From: Clostridium jeddahitimonense
Lineage (GTDB): Bacteria; Bacillota; Clostridia; Clostridiales; Clostridiaceae
Direction: 5' to 3'
Length of the DNA stretch: 64,000 bases
Assembly (NCBI GenBank): GCA_000753455.2
Contig: LM994670.1
Location: 249,574 to 313,573, forward strand
The position numbers and the translations under genes were made by a program. Under the pieces are notes generated by a model. The model was not told where the DNA came from, searched no databases, and was given only the letters and a program-made list of their open reading frames with translations. Every line of letters starts with the position of its first letter. Positions within the stretch are counted from its first letter, which is position 1. This document shows positions 1 to 8,792 of the stretch, one piece after another.

Positions 1-51
1 TAAAGATATAAATTCATGTGCAATTTTCAGAGAACATACTCTGATTAATAA

Positions 52-126
<75 letters not shown>

Positions 127-130
127 AGGT

Positions 131-164
131 AAACAGAAACAGTTATGTTTCTGTTTATTTTTTT
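131..164 (+). terminator. Rho-independent terminator after tRNA-Asn
   Basis: AAACAGAAAC (131-140) pairs perfectly with GTTTCTGTTT (147-156) around a six-base loop, followed by a run of T. It lies five bases after the tRNA CCA end. Confidence 0.85.
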
Positions 165-176
165 ACCTTTAATTAC

Positions 177-228
177 TTTTGTAACCTTTTTGTAACCTTT
201 TTGTAACTATAAATAGTTATTTTGTAAT
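177..228. promoter_or_regulatory. 11-bp phased direct repeats, possible response-regulator operator
   Basis: TTTTGTAAC recurs with GTAA starting at 181, 192 and 203, exactly 11 bp apart, and a fourth TTTTGTAAT has GTAA at 224, close to two more turns. On the minus strand this reads as TTACA boxes on one face of the helix, the arrangement of PhoP/OmpR-family sites. It lies about 75-120 bp upstream of the deacetylase gene. The binding protein is inferred, not seen. Confidence 0.35.
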
Positions 229-298
229 GAATTAAGGAAGTTTAAATAATATAATCTAATTAAGGGAACAATTAAAGTGATTAAGGGGAGTTAAACTT

Positions 299-1312
299 AT
301 GAAAAACAATAGTAGCTATAAGCATTCAAATAAATCAAGAAAAAGAAATAAAAAAATAAATAGATGGATTAGAGTAACTATAATAGTATTTATTGCAGTT
401 ATATTAAGCACAGTAGTTTTAAAATCAGTGGATACAATGTCATTAGGAACTAATAAAGACACTACTGTAGACAATAAGGATAATGTGAATGTAATTAGAG
501 ATGATCAAAAAGAATTAGCAGAAAACAACATAACTACTAATGAATCAGATAATGTAGATAACACGTCTAGAAATGAAGAAAAATTAGAAGATGATCAAAT
601 AGTGTACTTGCCATTAGAAGCTGATAATAATGCTACAGATGCTAGAGAAGTTCAAAGTAGATTAACAGAGTGGAATTATCAGAGAGAAGACAATGAAAAA
701 GTTGCATATTTAACATTTGATGATGGCCCATCAGAATATGTTACAGATGAAATATTGGATGTACTAAAAGAAAAGGATGTAAAAGCTACATTTTTTGTAT
801 TAGGAAGTATGGTAGATAAAAACGATTATGCTAAAAAGGCATTAAAAAGAATAGTTAAAGAAGGACATGCAATTGGAAATCATGGGTATTGTCATAGATA
901 TGATGTATTGTATCCAGGGAATGTAGTTAATGTAGATAGTTTTATGGCTGATATGAAAAAGTCAGAAGATGCTATGAAAGAAGTATTAGGAGATAGCTTT
1001 AGCACTAGTGTTATAAGATTTCCTGGTGGACATGGTTCTTGGGATACATCAGCTATAGATCCTGTTTTACAGGAAAAGGGATATTCATATATTGATTGGA
1101 ATACTTTAAATGGAGATGCAGAAAGCCAAGGCTTAAGTTCTGAGCAGCTACTAGGTAGACTAAAGGAAACTGTAAGTGACTTAGAAGGAAATAATGATGT
1201 TATAGTAGTTTTAATGCATGATACAGATGAAAAGCAAAGCACAGCACAGTATTTATCAAACGCTATAGATTATTTAAGAAGTCAAGGATATGAATTTAAA
1301 ACATTAAAATAA
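299..1312 (+). CDS. membrane-anchored polysaccharide deacetylase (NodB domain)
   Basis: Predicted extracellular N-deacetylase of the carbohydrate esterase 4 family, probably acting on peptidoglycan N-acetylglucosamine (PgdA-like) or another cell-wall glycan. A basic N-terminus (about 30% K/R in residues 1-25) precedes one membrane segment at about 23-42, then a low-complexity Asn/Asp/Glu linker to about 130, then the NodB domain. Motif 1 is TFDDGP (139-144, catalytic and metal Asp at 141-142), motif 2 is H195-x3-H199 (zinc ligands), and motif 3 is RFPGG (240-244). The ATG follows AGGGGAG at a normal distance. It is a single-gene unit with its own terminator; phased TTACA repeats upstream suggest regulation. 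Substrate is inferred from family only. Confidence 0.88.
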   Translation: MKNNSSYKHSNKSRKRNKKINRWIRVTIIVFIAVILSTVVLKSVDTMSLGTNKDTTVDNKDNVNVIRDDQKELAENNITTNESDNVDNTSRNEEKLEDDQIVYLPLEADNNATDAREVQSRLTEWNYQREDNEKVAYLTFDDGPSEYVTDEILDVLKEKDVKATFFVLGSMVDKNDYAKKALKRIVKEGHAIGNHGYCHRYDVLYPGNVVNVDSFMADMKKSEDAMKEVLGDSFSTSVIRFPGGHGSWDTSAIDPVLQEKGYSYIDWNTLNGDAESQGLSSEQLLGRLKETVSDLEGNNDVIVVLMHDTDEKQSTAQYLSNAIDYLRSQGYEFKTLK

Positions 1313-1320
1313 AAATAAGT

Positions 1321-1359
1321 GTCGAATAGGTAGTAGAAACTATTTATTCGGCATTTTTT
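1321..1359 (+). terminator. terminator after deacetylase gene
   Basis: A 13-bp stem (1321-1333 with 1340-1352, three G-U pairs) with loop TAGAAA is followed by a T-rich tract at 1353-1359. Confidence 0.75.
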
Positions 1360-1496
1360 ATATAAAATATAAGCATAATAAAGAAAATTTCATCTTTAAA
1401 TAAATATGTTAATTAGGGAGATGATATATTTTCTGGTTGGCTTATAGAAAATAATAGAAAAAGTGTTATATAATTATATACAGTGGAGGTAGAGAA

Positions 1497-2189
1497 GTGG
1501 ATAAGATATTATTAGTAGAAGATGAAGCTAGCATAAGAGGATTTTTGAAAATAAATTTAAAAAGAAATAATTTTGAGGTATTAGAAACTGATAATGGTGA
1601 GGAAGGTTTAAGAATAGCTTTACTTGAAAGGCCTAAGATAGTTATTCTAGATGTTATGTTACCAGGTATAGATGGATTTGAAGTATGTAGAATATTAAGA
1701 GAAAAAATAAGCGATATAGGGATAATTATGCTTACTGCTAAAGGTCAAGATATGGATAAAATAATTGGATTAGAATATGGAGCGGATGATTATATTGTGA
1801 AACCATTTAATCCTATGGAAGTAGTACTAAGAATAAAAGCTATATTAAGACGTATAGATAAAGAAGATGATGAAAGTGAAACACTTAAGGATGGACCATT
1901 TAAAATAGATTTATATTCACAAAAGGTTAGTAAGAATGATGTGGATCTAGATTTGACTCCGAAGGAGTATTTACTTATGAAGCTATTTTTAGAAAATCCT
2001 AAAAAAGCATTTACAAGAGATGAATTGTTAAATATATTATGGGGAAAAAATTATTTTGGGGACTTAAAGATAATAGATGTTAATATAAGAAGATTAAGAG
2101 CAAAAATAGAGGATGATTCATCTACACCTAAATATATAGAAACAATATGGGGAACAGGATACAGATGGAATGGTAAAGAAAATGACTAG
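1497..2189 (+). CDS. OmpR/PhoB-family response regulator
   Basis: DNA-binding response regulator of a two-component system. The receiver domain (about 1-115) has the acidic pocket D9/E10, phospho-acceptor D52 in ILDVMLPG, and K103 in IVKPF. The C-terminal winged-helix domain (about 130-228) ends with the family's GTGYRW signature. The start is GTG at 1497, nine bases after GGAGGT. The gene overlaps the downstream histidine kinase by 20 bases or 8 bases depending on the kinase start, so the pair is translationally coupled. Target genes are unknown; the phased repeats at 177-228 upstream of the deacetylase are one local candidate. Length (230 aa) is normal. Confidence 0.95.
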   Translation: MDKILLVEDEASIRGFLKINLKRNNFEVLETDNGEEGLRIALLERPKIVILDVMLPGIDGFEVCRILREKISDIGIIMLTAKGQDMDKIIGLEYGADDYIVKPFNPMEVVLRIKAILRRIDKEDDESETLKDGPFKIDLYSQKVSKNDVDLDLTPKEYLLMKLFLENPKKAFTRDELLNILWGKNYFGDLKIIDVNIRRLRAKIEDDSSTPKYIETIWGTGYRWNGKEND

Positions 2190-3576
2190 CATAAGAAATA
2201 AGCTTATAAAGAACTTTTTGATAGTAGTTATATCAACAGTAATAATTTTAGATATACTAATGATAATTTTCTTTAAGGAATATTATTATAACAATAGACA
2301 AGAATTTTTAACAAGTCAAATTGAATCATCAATAAACTTTTATGATAAGTATTTTTCAAGTCAAACATTAATACAAAATATCTATGACAATATAGATTCT
2401 TTTTGGAACAACATAAATGCACAGGTAGAAATATTAGACCCAAGCGGAAAGCTGCTTATGGATTCTATAGGAATAAGAGATAATGAGTTGTTACACACTC
2501 CTGATATAGCAAAAGCTATGAATGGTGAAACAGCTAGATGGGTTGGCAAAAGTGATTATTATAAAGGGAAGATAATGATTGTATCTCATCCTATAATAAC
2601 AAATGGTGAATTAAATGGAATAATGAGAGTTATATCGTCATTAGAGGATATAGATAATACAATAAACTCCTTTATAGTATTATTTTTAGTAATATCTTTT
2701 ATAGTTATATTAATAGGCTTAATATTGAGTATATTAATGGCAAAGTCTATTGTAGATCCTATTAAGTCAATAACTAAAGTTGCTAAAAAGATGGCCGGTG
2801 GAGATTTAAATGTCAAGAGTTCTATATATAATAATGAAGAAATAACTCAATTATCGAACACATTGAATTACATGGCATCTGAAATTGAAAAGAGAGAGAA
2901 ACTTAAAAATGATTTTATATCTTCAGTATCACATGAATTAAGAACACCTCTTACAGCAATTAAGGGGTGGGTAATTACTTTAAATGATGATGCAACAGAT
3001 AAAGATACACTGAAAATGGGGTTTGACATAATTGAAAAAGAAACTGATAGGCTTACAATTATGGTAGAAGAGCTACTAGATTTTTCAAAGCTTGTAAGTG
3101 GTATAGTGCAGCTTAGTAAAAGAAGTGTAGATATAATAAGCTTTGTAACTCATATTGATAATTATATGAAGCCTAGGGCGTTAAATGAAGGAATAAATTT
3201 TACTGTAGATATAAGTGAAAATGTATATAAAGGATTTTTTGATTATAATAAAATGAAGCAAGTTCTAATAAATATATTAGATAATGCATTTAAATTTACT
3301 GATAAAGAAGGTAAGGTAAGCTTATTAGTAGATCAAAATGAAGATTGTGTAAAGTTTACTATTATAGATACTGGAATTGGAATAAGCTCAGAAGAGTTGC
3401 CAAGGGTAAAAGAAAAATTTTATAAAGGTAAAAATAGTAACTCTAAAAATGGAATTGGATTATCTATATGTGATGAAATAATAAAACTTCATAAAGGAAC
3501 CTTCAATATAGAAAGTGAACTTGGAAAAGGAACATCTGTTAAAATTACTATTCCTAATATTAAGGAGGAGAAATAA
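2170..3576 (+). CDS. sensor histidine kinase
   Basis: Membrane sensor kinase partner of the preceding regulator. Membrane segments lie at about 15-35 and 167-190 and enclose an extracytoplasmic sensor region of about 130 residues. A HAMP linker follows (about 190-240), then the HisKA domain with phospho-acceptor H255 in SSVSHELRTP, then the HATPase domain with N-box NILDNAFKFT, G1 box DTGIGI and G2 box GIGLSI. The first ATG at 2170 gives MVKKMTS; a second ATG at 2182 is equally possible because neither has a clear ribosome site and both overlap the regulator's stop. The signal sensed is not evident. A lipoprotein gene starts one base after the stop codon and probably belongs to the same operon. 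Confidence 0.94.
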   Translation: MVKKMTSIRNKLIKNFLIVVISTVIILDILMIIFFKEYYYNNRQEFLTSQIESSINFYDKYFSSQTLIQNIYDNIDSFWNNINAQVEILDPSGKLLMDSIGIRDNELLHTPDIAKAMNGETARWVGKSDYYKGKIMIVSHPIITNGELNGIMRVISSLEDIDNTINSFIVLFLVISFIVILIGLILSILMAKSIVDPIKSITKVAKKMAGGDLNVKSSIYNNEEITQLSNTLNYMASEIEKREKLKNDFISSVSHELRTPLTAIKGWVITLNDDATDKDTLKMGFDIIEKETDRLTIMVEELLDFSKLVSGIVQLSKRSVDIISFVTHIDNYMKPRALNEGINFTVDISENVYKGFFDYNKMKQVLINILDNAFKFTDKEGKVSLLVDQNEDCVKFTIIDTGIGISSEELPRVKEKFYKGKNSNSKNGIGLSICDEIIKLHKGTFNIESELGKGTSVKITIPNIKEEK

Positions 3577-3577
3577 T

Positions 3578-5038
3578 ATGAAATATAAGAATGTTTTAAT
3601 ATTACTTCTTCTTAATATAATGCTTGTAGGATGCTCAAATAATATAGGCAGTAATAACTTAGATGTAATATTAGATGATGCGTTTAAGTATAAGGGAACG
3701 TGGAGGGTAGAAAGTTATTCTAGCATATCAGAGGATGGATATAATGAGATTGAAGATTTAACAGGCAAAGAAGTTCAGATAGAAAAAGATTCTATAAATA
3801 TATTTAACTCCATAGTTGCTAATGTTAGATATAAACTAAAAGTTGTAGATAAGAGTTACGTTATATCATATGAAAATAATCTTACGGCAGAAAAATTTAT
3901 GGGTTCAAAAGATAGTTTAGATATTATTTCAGCTATAGATAATAATATGACATTATGTGAGTTTATAATTTTAGATGATAATAATATCGTTATGATATAT
4001 AGGTCAGAGTTAATATATTTAAAGAAAGTAAGTAGTAATACTAATTTTACTGTTAACAATGGTAATATAATTAATGATTCATCTATTAATGAAAGCAACA
4101 ATAGTGATGTAGGAGTTATGATTGGATTAAAGACACCAAGAGTTTTAGATGAAGACGGTAACTATACAGAAGATGAATATAGGACTATATGGATAAGTTA
4201 CAAGGATGATGATATAAATGCTATATATGAAAAAGAAAATATCATTTTTCCTAGAATGAATGGGATCTGGTCAATTAATGCTAAATATAGTGAAATAAAT
4301 AATAAACACTTTGATTATTTTGAAGTAACTACATTAGAAGGAAAAGTAACTAGCAATAGTGAATATAGTAAAGAAGTAAGTAGTTATAAGAGTATAAATT
4401 TTATAGGAAATGATTATATAGCCTTAGAAAGTTATAATGGAGAAAACTTTATAAATGAATATCACGATTATAAAATTGTGCCTGTAGATAATATTAATTC
4501 TAATGAGGGATTAAGTATAGATCAAATATTTAATAAGGATATAAAAGATCTATTTAATACTGATTTTAAAAATGCTTATGAAAATATAACAGATGAAGAT
4601 AAAAATAATTATAATAATTCTGTAGATTATACCAATATTACAATGGCTAGAAATGATGGTAGATGGATATTAAGAGGTAAGATTAGAGCAGTAGAAGAGA
4701 ACAAAGAAGGAAAAGATTTTAATGTATCTATTGATCCTAATAAGAAGTTAATTAATTTTAATTCTTTATTGGTACCATGGAAAATATTAAAAGGAGAAGT
4801 ACCTTTTTTATCAGATGCATATACTTCTCCTAATGGAGAAATAGCATTAGTTAGATATAAAAAGTATTTAAGTGTATACAGAATTGAAAATGGTCACTTA
4901 CAAGGGTCACCATTAATAAATATACCACTACAAAAAAATGAAAGAATAATAATGGCAGAGTGGTGTACTAGTGGGTATGTAGATGAATGGCAAAAAGCTT
5001 TTAATGATGGAAGCGAGATATATATAGAGGAGGAATAG
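3578..5038 (+). CDS. putative lipoprotein, function unknown
   Basis: A 486-aa predicted lipoprotein. The open frame extends upstream into the kinase gene, but the start is set at ATG 3578, directly after AAGGAGGAG, because it gives a clean lipoprotein signal: a short hydrophobic stretch ending in the lipobox LVGC with Cys at about residue 19. The mature part is hydrophilic, rich in Asn, Ser and Ile, with no domain that I recognise. It sits between the two-component pair and tldD, with only one base before tldD, so it is probably co-transcribed with both. It could be a sensor accessory protein for the kinase or an independent surface protein. No function is assigned. Confidence 0.75.
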   Translation: MKYKNVLILLLLNIMLVGCSNNIGSNNLDVILDDAFKYKGTWRVESYSSISEDGYNEIEDLTGKEVQIEKDSINIFNSIVANVRYKLKVVDKSYVISYENNLTAEKFMGSKDSLDIISAIDNNMTLCEFIILDDNNIVMIYRSELIYLKKVSSNTNFTVNNGNIINDSSINESNNSDVGVMIGLKTPRVLDEDGNYTEDEYRTIWISYKDDDINAIYEKENIIFPRMNGIWSINAKYSEINNKHFDYFEVTTLEGKVTSNSEYSKEVSSYKSINFIGNDYIALESYNGENFINEYHDYKIVPVDNINSNEGLSIDQIFNKDIKDLFNTDFKNAYENITDEDKNNYNNSVDYTNITMARNDGRWILRGKIRAVEENKEGKDFNVSIDPNKKLINFNSLLVPWKILKGEVPFLSDAYTSPNGEIALVRYKKYLSVYRIENGHLQGSPLINIPLQKNERIIMAEWCTSGYVDEWQKAFNDGSEIYIEEE

Positions 5039-5039
5039 A

Positions 5040-6419
5040 ATGTTATCAAGAGAAGTAGCACAAAGGGTTTTAGGAAGATGTTTAATTACAGGAGGAGACT
5101 TTGCAGAAATATTTGAAGAGGATACTATAAATAATACTATAGGAATTCTCAATGGAAAGGTTGAAAATTCTGTTGGTGGGAGAAGCTATGGAATAGGAAT
5201 AAGAATATTTAAGGGGTTAAAAAGCGTTTATGCTTATACAAATAATAATAGCTTATCATCATTATTAGGTGTTGCTTACAAAGCTGCATTAGCACTTGGT
5301 GAAGCAAAGGAAGAGAAAAATATAGTATTAGACTGTACATCTATAAAAAGTGCACATCCTATTATACATATACCATCTAGTATTGGTATAAATAAGAAAA
5401 TAGGAGTCATGAAAATAGCTTATAATGCTGCTAAAGATTATAGTAATGAGATATCTCAAGTTGGAGTGAATTATATAGATAAAGAACAAAATGTATTAAT
5501 TGCTAATACTGAAGGTTTATATGTTGAAGATAAAAGAGTTAGAACAAGACTTGCAATAAATTCAGTGGCATCTCTTAATGGAGAAAATCAAACTGGATTT
5601 GAAGGGCCAGGAAGACATATGGGATTTGAGATGTTTAATTATATAGATCCAGAGTATTATGGAAAGGAAGCTTCAAGAATAGCTTGCACAATGCTACATG
5701 CTAAAAATTGTCCTGCAGGAAAGATGACAGTAGCAATAGATAATGGATTTGGTGGAGTTATATTCCATGAAGCTTGTGGACACTCATTAGAAGCAACTTC
5801 AGTAGCCAAAGGAAATTCAGTATTTACTGGTAAACTTGGTGAGCAAATAGCGTCAACTAAGGTAACAGCTATTGATGATGGTACAATTCCTAATGCATGG
5901 GGTTCATTAAATATAGATGATGAAGGTAATAAAACTCAAAAGAATGTTCTTATAGAAAATGGTATTTTAAAATCTTATATGATAGATAAATTAAACGGTA
6001 GAAGGATGGGAATGGCGCCAACAGGAAGTGGAAGAAGACAAAGTTATAAGTATGCTCCAACTTCAAGAATGACTAACACTTATATAGCTAATGGAGAGGA
6101 TTCACCAGAAGAAATAATCAAGTCTATAAAAGATGGATTATACGCTAAGAAGATGGGGGGAGGCTCAGTAAATCCAGTTACAGGTGAGTTTAACTTTGCA
6201 GTATCAGAAGGATATATAGTTAAAAATGGAGAGATACAAGAGCCAGTAAGAGGCGCTAGCTTAATTGGTAAAGGTAGCGATATACTTATGAACATAGATA
6301 TGGTAGGAAATAATATGACTCAAGGTCAAGGTATGTGTGGCTCATCATCAGGAAGTATACCTACAAATGTTGGGCAACCAATGATAAGAGTAAGTGAAAT
6401 AACTGTAGGTGGAAGATAG
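5040..6419 (+). CDS. tldD: TldD metalloprotease subunit
   Basis: Catalytic subunit of the TldD/TldE (PmbA) heterodimeric metalloprotease, which in enterobacteria degrades unfolded peptides and matures microcin B17 and the antitoxin CcdA. The zinc motif HExxxH is present as H243-E-A-C-G-H248 inside a glycine-rich context, and the C-terminus carries the family's GGSVNPVTGEF-like and GSSSGSIPTNVGQP segments. Length 459 aa is typical. The ATG follows AGAGGAGGAAT. It overlaps nothing but is one base from the lipoprotein and eleven bases from pmbA. The physiological substrate in clostridia is not known to me. Confidence 0.93.
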   Translation: MLSREVAQRVLGRCLITGGDFAEIFEEDTINNTIGILNGKVENSVGGRSYGIGIRIFKGLKSVYAYTNNNSLSSLLGVAYKAALALGEAKEEKNIVLDCTSIKSAHPIIHIPSSIGINKKIGVMKIAYNAAKDYSNEISQVGVNYIDKEQNVLIANTEGLYVEDKRVRTRLAINSVASLNGENQTGFEGPGRHMGFEMFNYIDPEYYGKEASRIACTMLHAKNCPAGKMTVAIDNGFGGVIFHEACGHSLEATSVAKGNSVFTGKLGEQIASTKVTAIDDGTIPNAWGSLNIDDEGNKTQKNVLIENGILKSYMIDKLNGRRMGMAPTGSGRRQSYKYAPTSRMTNTYIANGEDSPEEIIKSIKDGLYAKKMGGGSVNPVTGEFNFAVSEGYIVKNGEIQEPVRGASLIGKGSDILMNIDMVGNNMTQGQGMCGSSSGSIPTNVGQPMIRVSEITVGGR

Positions 6420-6430
6420 GGGGTATATTT

Positions 6431-7774
6431 ATGGAATTAAATCAATTTGTAAATGAATTATTTGATAAAGCAAAAGAAGTTGGTTTTGCTGAATGTGAAG
6501 TATATTATGTTGATAAAGAAAGTCTTAGCATAGGAGTTTATAAAGGTGAAGTGGAGAAATATAATTTAAATAATTCTTATGGACTGTCTTTTAGAGGAAA
6601 GATAAATGATAAAATAGGATATTCTTATACTGAAATATTAGATAAGGATGCTATAGAGATGCTTGTAAGAAGTGCTAAAGAAAGCGCTTTATCTATAGAA
6701 AGTGAAGATATTCAGTTTATATATCAAGGAGATAAAGAATATAAGGATATTAGCACTTATTATCCTGAATTAGAGCATATAGAAGCTGATAAGCTTATAA
6801 ATATAGCATTAGGAATGGAAAAGGAAGCTAAGGAACTTTCAGATAAGGTAACAAGCTTTGGCGGTTGTGCAGTTAGCTATAGCTCAGGAAGCTATGGAAT
6901 AATTAATACAAAAGGGTTAAATTTAAAAAACAAGTCTAATATATTAACTGCATATGTAGTACCTATACTTACAATAGAAGATAAGATGTATGATGGTTTT
7001 GGATATGTAGTAGCAAAATCATTAGATGAAGTAGATGTTAAGAAGATAGCTAAGCAAGGTATAGAAGAGGCTCTATCTAAGGTAAATGGAAAGAGTGTTG
7101 AATCAGGTAACTATCCAATAGTAATAAAAAATGAAGCCATGGTATCTTTACTTTCAACTTTTGCAGGAGTATTTAGTGCAGATGCAGCTCAAAAAGGATT
7201 AAGCTTATTAAAAGATAAAGAAGGAGAAGTTATTGCAAGCTCAAATGTATCTTTAGTAGATGATCCACATTTAGAAGATGGATTAGCCACTGTAGGATTT
7301 GACGATGAAGGGGTTGCGACTAAGAAGACTTACTTAATAAAAGATGGTAAGTTAGAAACTTTACTTCATAATTTAAAGACAGCTAATAAAGCAGGTGTAA
7401 AGTCAACTGGTAACGGATTTAAGGGATCTTATGCATCGCCTATATCAGTTTCACCGACTAACTTATATATTGAACCAGGACATAAGGATTTTGATGGAAT
7501 AATATCATCAATAGATAAAGGATTAATAATTTGTGATTTTGCAGGATTACACTCAGGAGCTAATTCAATAACTGGAGACTTTTCTCTAGCAGCAAAAGGT
7601 TTCTATATTGAGAATGGTAAAAAGACATTTCCTGTTGAACAAATTACTATAGCAGGAAATTTCTTTGATATGTTAAAAAATATTGACGAAGTAGGAAGTG
7701 ATTTATTATTCCCTATGAGTAGTGTTGGAAGTCCATCTGTTAGAGTAAATGGGTTAGCAGTAGCTGGAGAATAA
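6431..7774 (+). CDS. pmbA: TldE/PmbA metalloprotease partner subunit
   Basis: Non-catalytic partner of TldD. It has the same overall fold signature as TldD in the second half (GSYASPISVSPTNLYIEPG, then a glycine/serine-rich ending SSVGSPSVRVNGLAVAGE) but lacks the HExxxH zinc motif, as expected for PmbA. Length 447 aa is normal. It starts 11 bases after tldD with a GGGGGT ribosome site, so the two subunits are made together. A 17-bp perfect hairpin with a T tract follows and probably ends this operon. Confidence 0.93.
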   Translation: MELNQFVNELFDKAKEVGFAECEVYYVDKESLSIGVYKGEVEKYNLNNSYGLSFRGKINDKIGYSYTEILDKDAIEMLVRSAKESALSIESEDIQFIYQGDKEYKDISTYYPELEHIEADKLINIALGMEKEAKELSDKVTSFGGCAVSYSSGSYGIINTKGLNLKNKSNILTAYVVPILTIEDKMYDGFGYVVAKSLDEVDVKKIAKQGIEEALSKVNGKSVESGNYPIVIKNEAMVSLLSTFAGVFSADAAQKGLSLLKDKEGEVIASSNVSLVDDPHLEDGLATVGFDDEGVATKKTYLIKDGKLETLLHNLKTANKAGVKSTGNGFKGSYASPISVSPTNLYIEPGHKDFDGIISSIDKGLIICDFAGLHSGANSITGDFSLAAKGFYIENGKKTFPVEQITIAGNFFDMLKNIDEVGSDLLFPMSSVGSPSVRVNGLAVAGE

Positions 7775-7824
7775 TAATTTACAATATATGTAAAAAGAGA
7801 TAGAATTAAATTAAGAATCTGTTA

Positions 7825-7877
7825 TATAGCTATTTATAAATTTTACATATATTTATAAATAGCTATAAATTTTTTTT
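7825..7877 (+). terminator. terminator at end of two-component/tldD/pmbA unit
   Basis: A perfect 17-bp stem pairs 7825-7841 with 7851-7867, loop of nine bases, followed by eight or more T. A competing 12-bp pairing is possible between 7784-7795 and 7841-7852, which includes the loop. Confidence 0.8.
7842..7869 (+). promoter_or_regulatory. predicted sigma-A promoter inside the terminator hairpin
   Basis: TTTACA at 7842-7847, a 16-bp spacer, and TATAAA at 7864-7869. The expected transcript would start at about 7876 and leave a leader of only about 13 bases before the lipid kinase ATG at 7889. There is no other room for a promoter between the terminator and the gene. Confidence 0.45.
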
Positions 7878-7888
7878 GAGGTATTGTT

Positions 7889-8791
7889 ATGAGGCATTTA
7901 TTTATTATTAATCCTATTGCAGGTAAAGGTAGTGCAATCAAATATAAAGAGATAATAGAAGAGTACTTTAAAGATAAAGATGAATGTTATGATATAAGAA
8001 TTACGGAAGGACCAGAGCAAGCTACAGATATAGTTAAAAATTACGATTATAGTGAAGAATGTAATGTATATTCTGTAGGTGGCGATGGAACATTAAATGA
8101 AGTTATAAATGGATTGATAGGTAAAAATGCCTCTTTAGGCATAATACCAGCAGGGTCAGGAAATGATTTTGTTAGAACTTATTTAGATAAAAGTAAATTA
8201 ACAAATATTCTTAAGGAGACTATAGAAGGTAAAAGTAAAGAAATAGATATAGGATGTATAAATAATAAATATTTTATAAATATATCGGCAATTGGGTTTC
8301 CTGCTGATGTTAATTTAAATGCTAAAATATTTAAAAATCAATATGTTATATCAGGCTCTTTAGCTTATATATTAGGAGCTATAGTATCATTATTTAAGTT
8401 TAAATATGAGAAAATAAAGTTTATAATAGATGGTGAAGAAATTGATGATGAAATGTTCTTAGTTGCTCTTGCAAATGGAAGATATTATGGAGGCGGAATA
8501 GTTTTAGCTCCTGATGCAGAAATATCAGATGGAACTCTAGACTTTTATGGAATAAAAAAAACTAATCCTTATAAAATTTTAAGGTATCTAATAGCATTTT
8601 TAACTAAGAAGGATATTAGAGAGTTTAAAGATACTTATTATAATAAATGTAAAACATTAAAGATAATATCTGAAAAAGAGATAATAAGTAATATAGATGG
8701 AGAAATAATAAAGGCTAATGAATTTAATTTTGAAATAATACCAAAGGGGATAAAACTTATTATACCTAATGATGATGGTATGGAGGGATAA
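7889..8791 (+). CDS. diacylglycerol kinase-family lipid kinase
   Basis: Predicted cytosolic lipid kinase of the DagK/YegS/BmrU family, which phosphorylates diacylglycerol or a related lipid using ATP. The N-terminal catalytic domain shows NPIAGKG at 8-14, the nucleotide motif GGDGTLNEV at about 63-71 and GSGNDF at about 90-95. The C-terminal beta-sandwich keeps GGGIVLAPDA and a final DGE motif. Length 300 aa fits. The ATG follows GAGGT. It is one base upstream of the FAD oxidoreductase ribosome-site region and co-transcribed with it. Exact lipid substrate is not predictable. Confidence 0.88.
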   Translation: MRHLFIINPIAGKGSAIKYKEIIEEYFKDKDECYDIRITEGPEQATDIVKNYDYSEECNVYSVGGDGTLNEVINGLIGKNASLGIIPAGSGNDFVRTYLDKSKLTNILKETIEGKSKEIDIGCINNKYFINISAIGFPADVNLNAKIFKNQYVISGSLAYILGAIVSLFKFKYEKIKFIIDGEEIDDEMFLVALANGRYYGGGIVLAPDAEISDGTLDFYGIKKTNPYKILRYLIAFLTKKDIREFKDTYYNKCKTLKIISEKEIISNIDGEIIKANEFNFEIIPKGIKLIIPNDDGMEG

Positions 8792-8792
8792 A

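Noticed and set aside
892..1242. Minus-strand frame opposite the deacetylase gene
   Set aside because: It is a shadow of a well-supported coding gene, without ribosome site or family similarity. The same applies to the other antisense frames in the window.
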